DNA of 64,000 nt from an uncultured Oscillospiraceae bacterium (GCA_944387635.1 CALXFT010000003.1:1-64000), one strand, 5' to 3'. Counted from the stretch's first letter, positions 28,163 through 37,620 are shown. The notes: generated by a model from the sequence alone, not told the origin. Translations and numbers: made by a program.

Positions 28163-28837
28163 ATGAAAATTCTTGTGATCGAAGACGAAAAACTGCTGGC
28201 CGAGTCCATCAAGACCTTGCTTCAGGCCAAGGGCTTTACGGTGGAGGTGGCTCTGGACGGGGTCACGGGGGCAGAGTACGCGCAGATGGGGATCTACGAC
28301 CTGCTGATTCTGGACGTGATGATGCCCGGCCTGGACGGCTACCAGGTGGCCAAACGGGTCCGGTCCAAGCGGTGCGCCACCCCCATCCTCATGCTCACCG
28401 CCAAGTCCGGAGTGGAGGACCGAATCCAGGGCCTCAACGCCGGGGCGGACTACTATCTGACCAAGCCCTTCGACACCCGGGAGCTTCTGGCCTGCATCAA
28501 CGCCCTGCTGCGCCGCCAGGGCAAGCAGGTGGACGAGCTGACCTTTGGCAACACCGCCCTAGATCTGGAGACCTGCACCCTGATCTGCGGAGAGAAGAGC
28601 CTGCGCCTGTCCGCCCGGGAGTTTGACGTCATGCGCTTCCTGCTCCAGTGCCAGGAACGGATCGCCTCCAAGGAGATGATTCTGGCCCGGGTCTGGGGCT
28701 ACGACTCCAACGCCGTGGAGAACCATGTGGAGGTCTATGTGGGCTTCCTGCGCAAGAAGCTGGCCACCATCGGCTCCAACGTCCGCATTACCGCCGTCCG
28801 CCGCTTGGGATACCGGCTGGAGGTGGAGGAAGGATGA
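28163..28837 (+). CDS. OmpR/PhoB-type response regulator
   Basis: A 224-residue two-component regulator. The receiver domain has the acidic pair E7/D8, phospho-acceptor aspartate 51 in LILDVMMPG, and lysine in YLTKPF near 107. A winged-helix DNA-binding domain follows (SAREFDVMRFLLQ, AVENHVEVYVGFLRKKL, VRRLGYRLE). The stop overlaps the start of the kinase gene (ATGA), giving a coupled pair. Targets are unknown. The stretch 28000-28162 upstream is AT-rich with a GCCGCACCCGTGGCGG hairpin, but I see no clear promoter. Confidence 0.95.
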   Translation: MKILVIEDEKLLAESIKTLLQAKGFTVEVALDGVTGAEYAQMGIYDLLILDVMMPGLDGYQVAKRVRSKRCATPILMLTAKSGVEDRIQGLNAGADYYLTKPFDTRELLACINALLRRQGKQVDELTFGNTALDLETCTLICGEKSLRLSAREFDVMRFLLQCQERIASKEMILARVWGYDSNAVENHVEVYVGFLRKKLATIGSNVRITAVRRLGYRLEVEEG

Positions 28838-30048
28838 TCCGAAAGCTCCGGCTGAAATTCGTCTGCGTCAATATGGGCATCGTCACCGTGATGCTGCTGG
28901 TGATCTTCAGCACGGTTCTGCGCTTTACCCAGCTGGACATGGAGCGGCAGGTCCAGGGGACCCTGGAAAGCCTGCTCACCTCCTCCGGCAGCATCTTCTG
29001 GAACTGGGTGGACAAGGACCGGGAGGCCCAGCTGCCCGGGTTCCGGGTGAATCTGGACCAGAACCGCGGTGTGGTCAACGCCGTCAGCGGCAGTGTGGAC
29101 ATTACGGATCTGCAGAACCTGCCCCAGATTTTGGAGCAGATCTGGCAGTCCGGGGAGGAGTCCGGCCAGGTGGAGGGGTACGACCTGTGGTACCGGTATC
29201 AGCGGACCCCCTTCGGCTGGGCCGTTGCCTTTGCCGACACCTCCAGCCACCAGGCCACCCTGGACAACCTGTATAAAAACTGCGCCCTCATCGCCGTTTT
29301 CAGCCTGCTGCTGTTTCTGGGGATCAGCTTTCTGCTGGCCCGGTGGGCCGTCCGGCCTGTGGAGCAGGCATGGACCCAGCAGCGGCAGTTTGTGGCCGAC
29401 GCCTCCCACGAGCTGAAGACCCCTCTGACCGTGATCATGACCAACGCCGAGCTGCTCCAGGATTCTGAGCGGTCCCAGGAGGAGCGGGAGAAATTCACGG
29501 ACAACATCCTGACCATGACCCGGCAGATGCGGGGACTGGTGGAGGGGCTTCTGGATCTGGCCCGGGCGGACCGGGGCGCCGATACCGGGACCTTTGCGCC
29601 CCTGGACTACAGCGAGCTGACGGCCAACTGTCTGCTGCCCTTTGAGCCGGTGTACTTTGAGAAGGGGCTGTTCCTGGAAAGCCAGATCGAGGAGGGAATC
29701 CGGGTCCGGGGCGGCGAGGACCGGCTGCGGCAGGTGCTGGACATTTTGCTGGACAACGGGGTCAAGTACACCTCCGACGCAGGCACGGTCCGCGTGACCC
29801 TGCGCCGCCAGGGCAGCCAATGCCTGCTTCGGGTGGCAGGCCCCGGCGAGGCCATCAGCCGGGAGGATCTGAAGAACATCTTCCGCCGGTTCTACCGCAG
29901 GGACCAGTCCAGAACCGGCGGCGGCAGCTACGGCCTGGGCCTGGCCATTGCCGACGGCATTGTCCGGGAGCACGGCGGCCGGATCTGGGCGGAGAGCGCC
30001 GGAGGGATCAACAGCTTCCTGGTCCAGCTGCCGGTGCATTCCGGATAA
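28834..30048 (+). CDS. Sensor histidine kinase
   Basis: Membrane sensor partner of the preceding regulator, 404 residues. Helices at about 8-30 and 148-172 flank an outer sensor domain of some 115 residues. The dimerisation/phosphotransfer box FVADASHELKTPLTV places the phospho-histidine at 192. The ATPase domain has an N box (ILLDNGVKYT) and a G-rich GGSYGLGLAIADGIVREHGG. The first G box reads VAGPGEAIS, lacking the usual aspartate, a deviation also seen in some active kinases. A family B repeat begins 25 bases after the stop. Confidence 0.93.
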   Translation: MIRKLRLKFVCVNMGIVTVMLLVIFSTVLRFTQLDMERQVQGTLESLLTSSGSIFWNWVDKDREAQLPGFRVNLDQNRGVVNAVSGSVDITDLQNLPQILEQIWQSGEESGQVEGYDLWYRYQRTPFGWAVAFADTSSHQATLDNLYKNCALIAVFSLLLFLGISFLLARWAVRPVEQAWTQQRQFVADASHELKTPLTVIMTNAELLQDSERSQEEREKFTDNILTMTRQMRGLVEGLLDLARADRGADTGTFAPLDYSELTANCLLPFEPVYFEKGLFLESQIEEGIRVRGGEDRLRQVLDILLDNGVKYTSDAGTVRVTLRRQGSQCLLRVAGPGEAISREDLKNIFRRFYRRDQSRTGGGSYGLGLAIADGIVREHGGRIWAESAGGINSFLVQLPVHSG

Positions 30049-30073
30049 TCACAAATGTGATTATTGGATTCGC

Positions 30074-30266
30074 GCGGCAGAAAATGCGGATATCCGTTCC
30101 TTCCATGCAGACTTCCGTCTGGGCAGCCGCCAGGATGCTTACGCTGCACACGGGCACCGCACCGATTTGGCGCTTAAGGCTATGCCGGCACCAAACGAGA
30201 AGCGCGCAGGTTCCTGAGCCGGTACGTGTCCTCTATAATTTCTGCTGTTTAAAGTCCATAAGCATT
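30074..30266 (+). mobile_element. Family B MITE-like copy, internally shortened
   Basis: GGCAGAAAATGCGGATATCC through ATGCAGACTTCCGTCTGG, GATTTGGCGCTTAAGGC and GAGCCGGTACGTGTCC to TTTCTGCTGTTTAAAGTCC. It lacks the central GGGGTCCAGGGGAGGGCGGC block present at 9152-9412. Confidence 0.7.
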
Positions 30267-30271
30267 ACCGC

Positions 30272-30312
30272 GAAAAATTTGAGGCAGAGGCGGACATTCC
30301 CGCCTCTGCCTC
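30272..30312 (-). terminator. Terminator of spoIIE, GAGGCAGAGGC stem
   Basis: GAGGCAGAGGCGG pairs with CCGCCTCTGCCTC, with a T run on the minus strand. About 115 bases downstream of the spoIIE stop. The remaining 30313-30426 shows nothing recognisable. Confidence 0.8.
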
Positions 30313-30426
30313 CGCGCGTGGGGAGAGAAAAACCCGCGTCTCGCCGCTCTCCCCCAGATGTTGTGATTTTTCCGTGGTTTCCCATCCAACAGGTTGTGTT
30401 TCGACAAGTTTCTCAGGGAAAATGTG

Positions 30427-32328
30427 CTATGATGGCTCCAGGCCGGCAGGACGCAGACGGATCACCGCCGCGGTGGCGTCGTCTTCGGTTCTGCCCCGGC
30501 CAAACTCCAGAATTTTTGCCGCCAACTCCCCTGGCGGTGCGTCCGGAGTCAGATCAGACAGGCGCTGGACATCCTCTCCGTCTACGCCGTCGCTGAGTAA
30601 GATCAGTACCTCCCCCCGGCGAAGGGACAGCTTCTGAACCGTTTCCCGGGTCTCGCTCACCGAGATCCCCGGCGGCGGGGAAGCTGTCCCAATTTTTTCC
30701 GCTCCGGACCTGGTCAGCACGTAGGAAGGGGCGGCCCCCCACTTGTACACCGCCGCCAGTCCCGTGTCCAGACGCAGCTCCGCCAGATCCGCGGTGACGG
30801 CCCCCGCCTCGCCGCCCAGGGTCAGAAAGCTGTTCAGGGACCGCAGGGCATGCTCCGCCGGGAACCCCGCCGCCAGCATCTTGCGCAGAAGCTCCGCCCC
30901 GGTCTGGCCGTCCTGGGCCGCCCCCAGGCCGGTACCCATGCCGTCGCACAGCAGCACATAATAGCGCAGGTCCGGTCCGGGAAAGGCCAGGCACCGGTCC
31001 CCGTTGGCCCGCTCCCTGCCCCGGCTGCGGGCAGAGACCTCCACCCGGAACTCCGCCGGACCGGCCTCCCCCCGGCGGGCCAGCCGGTCCGACAGCCCGC
31101 GCAGGTACTCGCCTAAAAATTGATACTGCTGGATCAGAGCCCGGCGGTACTCCTCCAGCTTGGCCCGCTGGACCTGGAGGTCCCGGAGCCGCTCCTGAGC
31201 CCGGCGCAGCTCCGGGATCAGGCGGCCCGCCTTCCGGCAGTCGGCATCCAGGGGCTGCTCCAGAAGCTGAGGCCCCAGGGCCTCCCGCTGACGGCAGGCG
31301 CTTCGGGCGGAGCATCCGGCGCAGGCCCGCTGGCGGACCTTGTCCAGCAGGGCCTCCCGGTCGATGGGTACCGGCTCCCGCTCCAAGAGCAGCTGCTGCA
31401 CCGAGGACAGCATCTGGGCTCCCAGCTCCAGCCGGACCTGGGCCAGTCCCGTCTCCCCCCGCCGCCGGGCGGCCTCCCGCCGGGGCGGGATCAGGGCTCC
31501 CAGACTTCCCCCCAGGACCAGCCCCGCCAAGGGCGCCGTATCCCTGTGTCCGCAGACCGCCATGACCAGCAGGCAGGCTCCCGCGGGGGCGGCGCACCGC
31601 TGCCAGGTCTTCAGGAAGGGAATCATCCGCGCCATCCAGGCCAGGCACAGCGCCGCGGTCATGGGGATTCCGGTGATCCCGGAAAGATCCAGGGCAAGCC
31701 CCGCCAAGGCCGCCTCGGGAAAGGCTCCGGCCACGGCCATAAGTCCCCCGGCCACATACCCCAGGCTGAGCCAGGACACCGGCGCCACCTGGGCCAGGGC
31801 CAGAACCCCCACGGCCCCGATCAGCCAGTCGGTGACGGCGTCCCGGCAGGCATAGGCCTGGGCGAAGAGGGCCGCCGACAGGCCCGCCAGGACCAGACGC
31901 AGGGCGAACAGCTCCACAGGGTCCCGCACCCGGAGAAAAACCTGGAACGTAAGCCCGGTCACCGCCGTGAGCAGGGCCGCCAGGGCCGGGATCATCAGAG
32001 GACGCCCCTCCTCCCGGCCTCCAAGCATCCAGGCCAGCACACAGCCCACGGCGGACCACACGATCCCCTGGGCTCCGGCCTGGGACCAGAAGAAAGGGTA
32101 GCCCATTACGGCGCCCAGGGTCATCAGCAGGGCCTGGGTCCCCCGGGCGGCGCAGATCAGGCCCATGGCCAGGGGCTGGGGCGCCCCCAGCAGGCTTGCG
32201 GCGCTGAGAACAAAGCCCCCTCCCCAGCAGGCCGCCCCCCGGACCAGTCCCCCGGCCCTGGGGTCCAGGAGCAGTCGCTGTAAGCTTCGCCGTCCCCGGC
32301 GCAGATAGGTTTCCACCGACACCATCAT
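30427..32328 (-). CDS. spoIIE: Stage II sporulation protein E (PP2C phosphatase)
   Basis: Membrane serine phosphatase that dephosphorylates SpoIIAA to activate sigma-F in the forespore. The 633-residue protein has an N-terminal half with about ten hydrophobic segments (1-270), a central region with a cysteine cluster CAGCSARSACRQ near 345, a coiled-coil-like stretch, and a C-terminal PP2C domain with RANGDRCLAF, VLLCDGMGTG, LLSDGVDGEDV and TEDDATAAVIRL. It is shorter than the 827-residue Bacillus subtilis protein. ATG 32328 is chosen from AAGGAG ten bases upstream; the long extension to 33093 is only antisense to the CYTH gene. Its presence indicates a sporulating lineage. Confidence 0.93.
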   Translation of the reverse strand: MMVSVETYLRRGRRSLQRLLLDPRAGGLVRGAACWGGGFVLSAASLLGAPQPLAMGLICAARGTQALLMTLGAVMGYPFFWSQAGAQGIVWSAVGCVLAWMLGGREEGRPLMIPALAALLTAVTGLTFQVFLRVRDPVELFALRLVLAGLSAALFAQAYACRDAVTDWLIGAVGVLALAQVAPVSWLSLGYVAGGLMAVAGAFPEAALAGLALDLSGITGIPMTAALCLAWMARMIPFLKTWQRCAAPAGACLLVMAVCGHRDTAPLAGLVLGGSLGALIPPRREAARRRGETGLAQVRLELGAQMLSSVQQLLLEREPVPIDREALLDKVRQRACAGCSARSACRQREALGPQLLEQPLDADCRKAGRLIPELRRAQERLRDLQVQRAKLEEYRRALIQQYQFLGEYLRGLSDRLARRGEAGPAEFRVEVSARSRGRERANGDRCLAFPGPDLRYYVLLCDGMGTGLGAAQDGQTGAELLRKMLAAGFPAEHALRSLNSFLTLGGEAGAVTADLAELRLDTGLAAVYKWGAAPSYVLTRSGAEKIGTASPPPGISVSETRETVQKLSLRRGEVLILLSDGVDGEDVQRLSDLTPDAPPGELAAKILEFGRGRTEDDATAAVIRLRPAGLEPS

Positions 32329-32352
32329 TCGTACACCACTCCTTATTTGAGA

Positions 32353-32365
32353 TAGGATGATCCTA
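32353..32365. promoter_or_regulatory. Palindrome in the spoIIE/CYTH divergent region
   Basis: TAGGATGATCCTA is a 13-base perfect palindrome 25 bases upstream of the spoIIE start. It could be an operator. I could not identify Spo0A boxes with confidence. Confidence 0.3.
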
Positions 32366-32415
32366 CCACGGCGGGGGAAAATTTTCCGTCGGAATGAGAA
32401 TCGGCCCAAAGAAAC

Positions 32416-32444
32416 TTGCATACGGCCTGCCGGGGGTGTATAAT
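32416..32444 (+). promoter_or_regulatory. Sigma-A promoter of the CYTH gene
   Basis: TTGCAT and TATAAT with 17-base spacing, about 35 bases upstream of the start. Confidence 0.8.
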
Positions 32445-32478
32445 ATACCTCAAACCGACTTGCGAAAAAGGAGGAACC

Positions 32479-33051
32479 ATGGAACTGGAACTGAAATTCC
32501 GGGTGGAGCCGGAGGACTATGACGCGATCCGGGTACGATTCGCCCAGGCCCGGACCATCGCCATGGAGACCACCTACTTTGACACGCCGGACGGAAGCCT
32601 GTCCCGCCGCCGCTGGACCCTGAGACGGCGGCTGGAAAACGGGGTCAGCCTGTGCACCCTGAAGACCCCGGGGGAGGGCATCGCCCGGGAAGAGTGGCAG
32701 ACCGAGGACGAAGACATCCTCCACGCCCTGGACGGCCTCATCGCCCGGGGCGCCCCGGCGGAGCTGAAGGCTCTGGCCCAAGGGGGGCTGGAGCCGGTCT
32801 GCGGCGCCCGATTCACCCGCCTGGCCCTGGACTGCCGGCTGCCCGCGTGCCGGGTGGAGCTGGCGCTGGACCGGGGTGTGCTCACCGGCGGCGGCCGGGA
32901 GCTGCCCTTCCAGGAGCTGGAGGCCGAGTGGAAGGAAGGCAGCCAGGAGGCGGCCCTGGCCTGCGGGGAAGCCCTGGCAAGGCAGTACGGCCTGAAACCG
33001 GAGCCGGCCAGCAAGATCCAACGGGCCATGGCCCTGGCCCGAAAGGGCTGA
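32479..33051 (+). CDS. CYTH domain phosphatase/cyclase-like protein
   Basis: A 190-residue CYTH protein; the family tunnels bind triphosphates (inorganic triphosphate, thiamine triphosphate or ATP). The signature ELELKF at residues 2-7 supplies the ExExK motif. Basic and acidic strands follow (TTYFDTPDGSL, RRRWTLRRRLENG, ELEAEWKEGS). AGGAGG precedes the ATG. Its stop codon TGA lies within the first bases of a family A repeat (CTGAGAGGGG), so the repeat supplies the end of the gene. No polyphosphate genes lie nearby to narrow the substrate. Confidence 0.88.
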   Translation: MELELKFRVEPEDYDAIRVRFAQARTIAMETTYFDTPDGSLSRRRWTLRRRLENGVSLCTLKTPGEGIAREEWQTEDEDILHALDGLIARGAPAELKALAQGGLEPVCGARFTRLALDCRLPACRVELALDRGVLTGGGRELPFQELEAEWKEGSQEAALACGEALARQYGLKPEPASKIQRAMALARKG

Positions 33052-33174
33052 GAGGGGTCGGGGAGTACCTGCCGTAGCTTTGGCACTCCACAAGAACGCA
33101 GCGCGGCTTCGACCTCTCAGTCACCGTCCGCTTCGCTGCCGGTGCCGGCTCTCCTTGAAAGGAGAGCCAAGGGG
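33048..33174. repeat. Family A copy overlapping the CYTH stop codon
   Basis: CTGAGAGGGGTCGGGGAG, core, GACCTCTCAGTCACCGTCCG and the GGCTCTCCTTGAAAGGAGAGCC hairpin. The first bases provide the CYTH TGA, suggesting insertion at or into the gene end. Confidence 0.85.
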
Positions 33175-33217
33175 GCCGCGCCGCTGCCTATACTTACCCA
33201 TCAGAAAGAGAGAAACT

Positions 33218-33937
33218 ATGGCCAATCTGGAACGTTTATTCTCCCGGTATGACCGGCTGCTGCTCTTCGACACGGAGACCACGGGCCTGGACTTTCGCCG
33301 GGATCAGATCATTGAATTCGCCGCCGTGGCGGTGGAGGCCCCGGAGGGCGTCCCCAAGGTCACGGCGCAGTATGACCGGCTGGTGACCCTGGCCCCCGGC
33401 ACCGAGGTGCCGCCTCAGATCCAGCAGCTCACCGGCATCAGCGCCCAGGACATCGCCCGGTCCGGCATCCCCAAGGCCCAGGTCTGCGCCGACATCGGGG
33501 ACCTGATCGCCGGCAATACCCTGCTGCTGGCCTACAACGCCCACTTCGACCTGAGCTTCCTTTACTACCTGCTGCTGCGGGACGGGGACCCGGAGATTCT
33601 GAAGGGTAAGGACAAGCTGGACCTGCTGACGGTCTACCGGGACCGGCACAGCTACCCCCACAAGCTGTCCAGCGCCATTGCGGCCTATGGGCTCTCCAGC
33701 CGGGTGGTCAACTCCCACCGGGCCGTGGACGACGTCCTGGCCACCCTGGCGGTCATGGAGGAGATGGAGAAGGAGAAGGACGATCTGCATTGTTATGTAA
33801 ACCTATTCGGCTACAATCCCAAATACGGCATCGGCGGGAAGGCCATCGGCTCCGTGACCTACCGGCCCCAGGGCTATGAACCGAAGTCGCCGCTGTATGA
33901 ACGGATGCAATCAATAGAAAGGGGACAGACCATATGA
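33218..33937 (+). CDS. DEDDh 3'-5' exonuclease (DnaQ-like)
   Basis: A 239-residue exonuclease of the DNA polymerase III epsilon superfamily. Exo I is LLFDTETTGLD (two acidic metal ligands), Exo II is YNAHFDLSFL, and the Exo III histidine/aspartate is in NSHRAVDDV. A C-terminal tail of about 60 residues (YNPKYGIGGKAIGSVTYRPQ) is beyond the nuclease fold. ATG 33218 is where homology begins; the ribosome binding site is weak (AAGAGAG). The stop overlaps the next ATG (ATGA). Substrate, RNA or DNA, is not decided by the sequence. Confidence 0.9.
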   Translation: MANLERLFSRYDRLLLFDTETTGLDFRRDQIIEFAAVAVEAPEGVPKVTAQYDRLVTLAPGTEVPPQIQQLTGISAQDIARSGIPKAQVCADIGDLIAGNTLLLAYNAHFDLSFLYYLLLRDGDPEILKGKDKLDLLTVYRDRHSYPHKLSSAIAAYGLSSRVVNSHRAVDDVLATLAVMEEMEKEKDDLHCYVNLFGYNPKYGIGGKAIGSVTYRPQGYEPKSPLYERMQSIERGQTI

Positions 33938-35127
33938 TCAACCAAAACGCCTACGCTCTGGGAGCCAACCGCTCCTGCATCCGGGACCTGTTTGAATACG
34001 GCTGCCAGCAGGCGGCCATTGTGGGCCGGGAGAATGTCTACGACTATTCCCTGGGCAACCCCTCCATTCCCTCCCCCAGGGAAGTGGACGAGGCCATTGT
34101 GCAGATCCTCCGGGACACGGACTCCCTGGCCGTCCACGGCTACACCTCCGCCGTAGGCGACTACGACACCCGCAAGGCCATCTCCCAGGATCTGAACGCC
34201 CGCTATGGGGTGCAGACCCGGCCGGAGCAGTTCTTCATCGGCTGCGGCGCGGCCCCGGAGCTGGTGGCGGTCTTCCGGGCCTTGGCGGTGCCGGAGGGTG
34301 AGATTCTGGCCATCGCCCCCTATTTCCCGGAGTACAAGCCCTTCGCCCAGGAAGCGGGCCTTACCTTCCGGGTGGTGCCGCCGGACGTGCCGGATTTCCA
34401 GATCGACCTGGCCCAGGTGGAGGCCATGGTCACCCCCCACACCCAGGCCATTCTGCTCAACTCCCCCAACAACCCCTCCGGCGTGGTCTACACCCGCAAG
34501 ACCCTTCAGGCCCTGGCCGCCCTGCTGACGGAAAAGGGCAGAGAATACGGCCATCCCATCTACTTAGTCTCCGACGAGCCCTACCGGGAGCTGGCCTACG
34601 GGGTGGAGGTACCCTTCGTCCCCGCCATCTACCCGAACACCATCGTCTGCTACTCCTACTCCAAGTCCCTGTCCCTGCCCGGCGAACGGATCGGCTATGT
34701 CTATGTGCCGGAGGCGGCGGAGGACAGCGCCGTCCTCTACGCGGCCATTGCCGGAGCCGCCCGGGCGGCGGGCCATGTCTGCGCGCCCTCTCTGTGGCAG
34801 AAGGTCATTGCCCGCTGCGCCCACCTGCGCCCGGACCTGGAGGCCTATGACCGCAACCGCCAGGCGCTGTATCAGGGTCTGACAGCCATGGGCTACGAAA
34901 TGGCCCGGCCCGACGGGGCCTTCTATCTGTTCATCAAGGCCCCCGGCGGCGACGCGGAAGCCTTCTCGGAAAAGGCCAAGGAAAAGAACCTGCTGGTGGT
35001 CCCCGGCACCGGCTTCGGCTGCCCGGGCTACTTCCGGATCTGCTACTGCGTCAGCCGCGACCAGATCCAGCGCAGCCTGCCGGTCTTTGCGGAACTGATC
35101 CGGGAATACCGGAAAGAAAACGATTAA
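33934..35127 (+). CDS. PLP-dependent class I aminotransferase
   Basis: A 397-residue fold-type I aminotransferase close to the aspartate aminotransferase group. It shows the substrate-binding glycine loop YDYSLGNPSIPSP, the NSPNNPSG motif, cofactor-binding VSDEPYRELAYG, the PLP lysine in YSYSKSLSLPGERIGY, and a C-terminal arginine in FRICYCVS. It is coupled to the exonuclease gene by a four-base overlap, an unusual partner. The amino donor is not determinable by eye. A strong terminator follows. Confidence 0.93.
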   Translation: MINQNAYALGANRSCIRDLFEYGCQQAAIVGRENVYDYSLGNPSIPSPREVDEAIVQILRDTDSLAVHGYTSAVGDYDTRKAISQDLNARYGVQTRPEQFFIGCGAAPELVAVFRALAVPEGEILAIAPYFPEYKPFAQEAGLTFRVVPPDVPDFQIDLAQVEAMVTPHTQAILLNSPNNPSGVVYTRKTLQALAALLTEKGREYGHPIYLVSDEPYRELAYGVEVPFVPAIYPNTIVCYSYSKSLSLPGERIGYVYVPEAAEDSAVLYAAIAGAARAAGHVCAPSLWQKVIARCAHLRPDLEAYDRNRQALYQGLTAMGYEMARPDGAFYLFIKAPGGDAEAFSEKAKEKNLLVVPGTGFGCPGYFRICYCVSRDQIQRSLPVFAELIREYRKEND

Positions 35128-35171
35128 AAAAGCGCCGCGTCCCGGCGGGGGAAGCCGGGCGCGGACAGTTC

Positions 35172-35210
35172 GAGGCAGAGGCCGGGTTTCCGGCCTCTGC
35201 CTCTTTGTTT
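35172..35210 (+). terminator. Intrinsic terminator, extended GAGGCAGAGGC stem
   Basis: GAGGCAGAGGCCGG pairs perfectly with CCGGCCTCTGCCTC, then TTTGTTT. Strongest example of the shared terminator stem. Confidence 0.92.
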
Positions 35211-35245
35211 CCTTTGAAGAGCGGTCCGCTCCTGAGCTTCGCGGA

Positions 35246-37492
35246 TCAGTAGCTCAGGCCGAAGTTCAGCTCGTAGTAGTTTCCGGCGGAGTCCCGGTAG
35301 GCGTAGGCCTTGCCGTTCTCGTCCTTCATCTCGGCGGGCATGTACTGGTCCTTGTCATAGCCGGGTACGTCGTTGGGGCTGACGCAGACGCCGTCGGCGT
35401 TGACGGCCAGAACCTCGTCGCCCTTGGGCAGGGTGATGGGCAGCTTGCCCGTGGGGGCGAAACGGCCGAAGATCACGTCCAGGGTGGCGGAGGGGTAGGT
35501 GTCGAAGCCCGCGGTCAGGGCGTCGGCGTTCCGCTCCACATTGCCCACCAGCCAGGCCAGGGGGAAGTTGATGTTGGCAATCACCTTGCCGCCCTTGGCG
35601 TGAACGGCCTTGGCAATGTCCGCGATCTTCCCGGTGCCGGTGAGGGTGGTCTCCAGATGGGTCTCGGCCATGGGGCGGCACTGGTCGTCCACGTTGGGCA
35701 CGGTCTTGTTCTCACAGATGTCCAGCTCCAGATAGCCGGCGGTGGCGGTGAAGTAGTCGCCGGAGGAGGGGGAGACCATCAAAATGGCGATGTCCGCTTC
35801 CTCGAAGTTCTCCGTCAGCTCTGCCTGACCGGCCAGCATCTCCCGCAGGGCCTTGGTGGCGGCCTCGCCCTGCTCGCTCTTCTTGGCGAAGGCTTCGGCA
35901 TAGACCTTCTTGCCCGCCAGCTTCTCCGGGGTCAGGGGCAGGATGCCGTCGTTCTTCAGCAGGACCACGCTCTGCCGGTGGGCGCGGTTGGCGTTCTCCC
36001 AGTCGGCGGCGTTGGCCACGGCCTCGGCGGCCTTCTTGGGGTCCCGGTAGGGATTCTCAAACATGCCCAGGGTGAACATCTCGGTCAGGGTCCGGGTCAC
36101 GGCCCGGTCCAGAGCCTCGTCGGTCAGAGTCACCATTTCCTTGGTGAAGCCTTCGGGCAGGGTGTGGGTGTCGTAGTAGCCGTTGGCAGCCCGGTCGTAG
36201 GCCTCCCGGCCGTAGGCGTTGTCAAACAGGCCCGAGATCACGTCCACACCGGCGTAGTTCACGGCGAAGCCGATGCGCTCGGGCTTGTCCAGCATGTCCA
36301 CGCCCCAGCACATATTGTGTACGATGCCGGTGTCGGAGTTGATGTAGCCCTTAAAGCCCATCTGATCCCGGAGCATGTCCTGAATGAACACCCGGTTATA
36401 GGCGAAGCCGTAGGGCTTCAGCTCCACGTCCTTGCCCTGGCAGTCCTGCTGCGGGGCGGACTTTTCCTTGGAGGGCTTGGAGTAGTAGGGCATAATGGAG
36501 GAGGTGTTCTTATCCACAGCCACCTGGAAGGCGGGGATGTGGTACTTTTGCAGGCTGCCGGGGGTGGAATAGACGTTCCACTGGCCTGCGGCGTAGTGGG
36601 GGTCAAAGCCGTTCTCCCGGGCGCCGCCGCCGGGGAAGTGCTTGGTGGTCACGGCCACGCCGGTGTCGGTGACGCCCTCCTCGCTGCCCTGAATCCGGGG
36701 GATGATGTGCTCCATGATCTGGCAGATCAGGTCCGTGTCCTCGCCGAAGGTGCCGAAGGTCCGCTGCCACCGGGGGTCGGTCATGCAGTCGGCCATGTAC
36801 ATATAGCCCTTGCGCAGGCCGCAGGCCTCCCAGCTGCGGCGGATGGCTTCCGCCCACTGGTCCGCCACTTCAATGCCGCTGCCCTTAACCGCGGCGGCGA
36901 TGCCCATGGTGCCGGGCCAGGTGGGGAACACGCCGGCGGCGTCGTTCATGCCGAAGACCACCTCGCCGTTCTCGTTGCGGGAGTTGGAGGCCACGGACAC
37001 GGGGACGAAGCGCTGGCACTCCTCGGCCACGGCCTGGAGCTGGTTGAGGTAGTCGGCCAGGTCCTCGGGGGTTGCGTTGTCCCGGAGAATGGTGTGGCGG
37101 GAGAACCACTCCTTGAGCAGGGTGGTGGTGCCGGGCAGCTGCTGCTGGCCGAAGATGGTCTTCTGATTGACCTCGGCGTCGTCCAGAACCCCGGATTCGT
37201 CGGGAACGGGGGTGTGGTTCGGAAGCCGGGCGTTCTTATACTTCGGACCCATGCGCCAGTCGGAGATGAACAGCTGGGCGATCTTCTCGTCGGTGGTCAG
37301 GGCCTTGACATAGGCCGCGGCCCGCTCCTCGGGGCTGAGCCGCCAGTCGTTGACGGGGCTGACGGTGCCGGTGCCGTCGATGTCCTTAAAATACAGTCCG
37401 TCCTTCTCCAGGACAGGACGGGTCACGGTGCTGATGTCAGGACCGTTGGGATTGTGGTAAATCCGGAATTGCTCGCTTGCTTTTTTTGCCAT
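35246..37492 (-). CDS. Glycoside hydrolase family 3 beta-glycosidase
   Basis: A 748-residue GH3 enzyme, likely cleaving beta-linked glucose or xylose from plant oligosaccharides. The N-terminal barrel shows RYMADCMTDPRWQRTFGTFGED-like segment near residue 235, TTKHFPGGGARENG near 290, and the nucleophile region GYINSDTGIVHN near 395. The C-terminal part holds VLLKNDGILPL and a late FGRFAPTGKLPITLP. There is no signal peptide, so substrates are probably imported first. GGGAGG precedes ATG 37492. It neighbours the broken GH94/LacI locus and a ROK protein, forming a small carbohydrate block. Confidence 0.93.
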   Translation of the reverse strand: MAKKASEQFRIYHNPNGPDISTVTRPVLEKDGLYFKDIDGTGTVSPVNDWRLSPEERAAAYVKALTTDEKIAQLFISDWRMGPKYKNARLPNHTPVPDESGVLDDAEVNQKTIFGQQQLPGTTTLLKEWFSRHTILRDNATPEDLADYLNQLQAVAEECQRFVPVSVASNSRNENGEVVFGMNDAAGVFPTWPGTMGIAAAVKGSGIEVADQWAEAIRRSWEACGLRKGYMYMADCMTDPRWQRTFGTFGEDTDLICQIMEHIIPRIQGSEEGVTDTGVAVTTKHFPGGGARENGFDPHYAAGQWNVYSTPGSLQKYHIPAFQVAVDKNTSSIMPYYSKPSKEKSAPQQDCQGKDVELKPYGFAYNRVFIQDMLRDQMGFKGYINSDTGIVHNMCWGVDMLDKPERIGFAVNYAGVDVISGLFDNAYGREAYDRAANGYYDTHTLPEGFTKEMVTLTDEALDRAVTRTLTEMFTLGMFENPYRDPKKAAEAVANAADWENANRAHRQSVVLLKNDGILPLTPEKLAGKKVYAEAFAKKSEQGEAATKALREMLAGQAELTENFEEADIAILMVSPSSGDYFTATAGYLELDICENKTVPNVDDQCRPMAETHLETTLTGTGKIADIAKAVHAKGGKVIANINFPLAWLVGNVERNADALTAGFDTYPSATLDVIFGRFAPTGKLPITLPKGDEVLAVNADGVCVSPNDVPGYDKDQYMPAEMKDENGKAYAYRDSAGNYYELNFGLSY

Positions 37493-37620
37493 TGGCGGTT
37501 TCCTCCCAATCACATAGTATACAAAATAATTATGACAGATTTTCGGAAGGATTTCTATTCGGCAAAACGACCAAAATATTGAATTTAATTTGTGGAAACA
37601 CGATAAGCCCCCGGCAACCG

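Noticed and set aside
32329..33093. N-terminal extension of SpoIIE by about 255 residues
   Set aside because: The extension lies antisense to the CYTH gene and its promoter. A good ribosome binding site and typical membrane N-terminus start at 32328.
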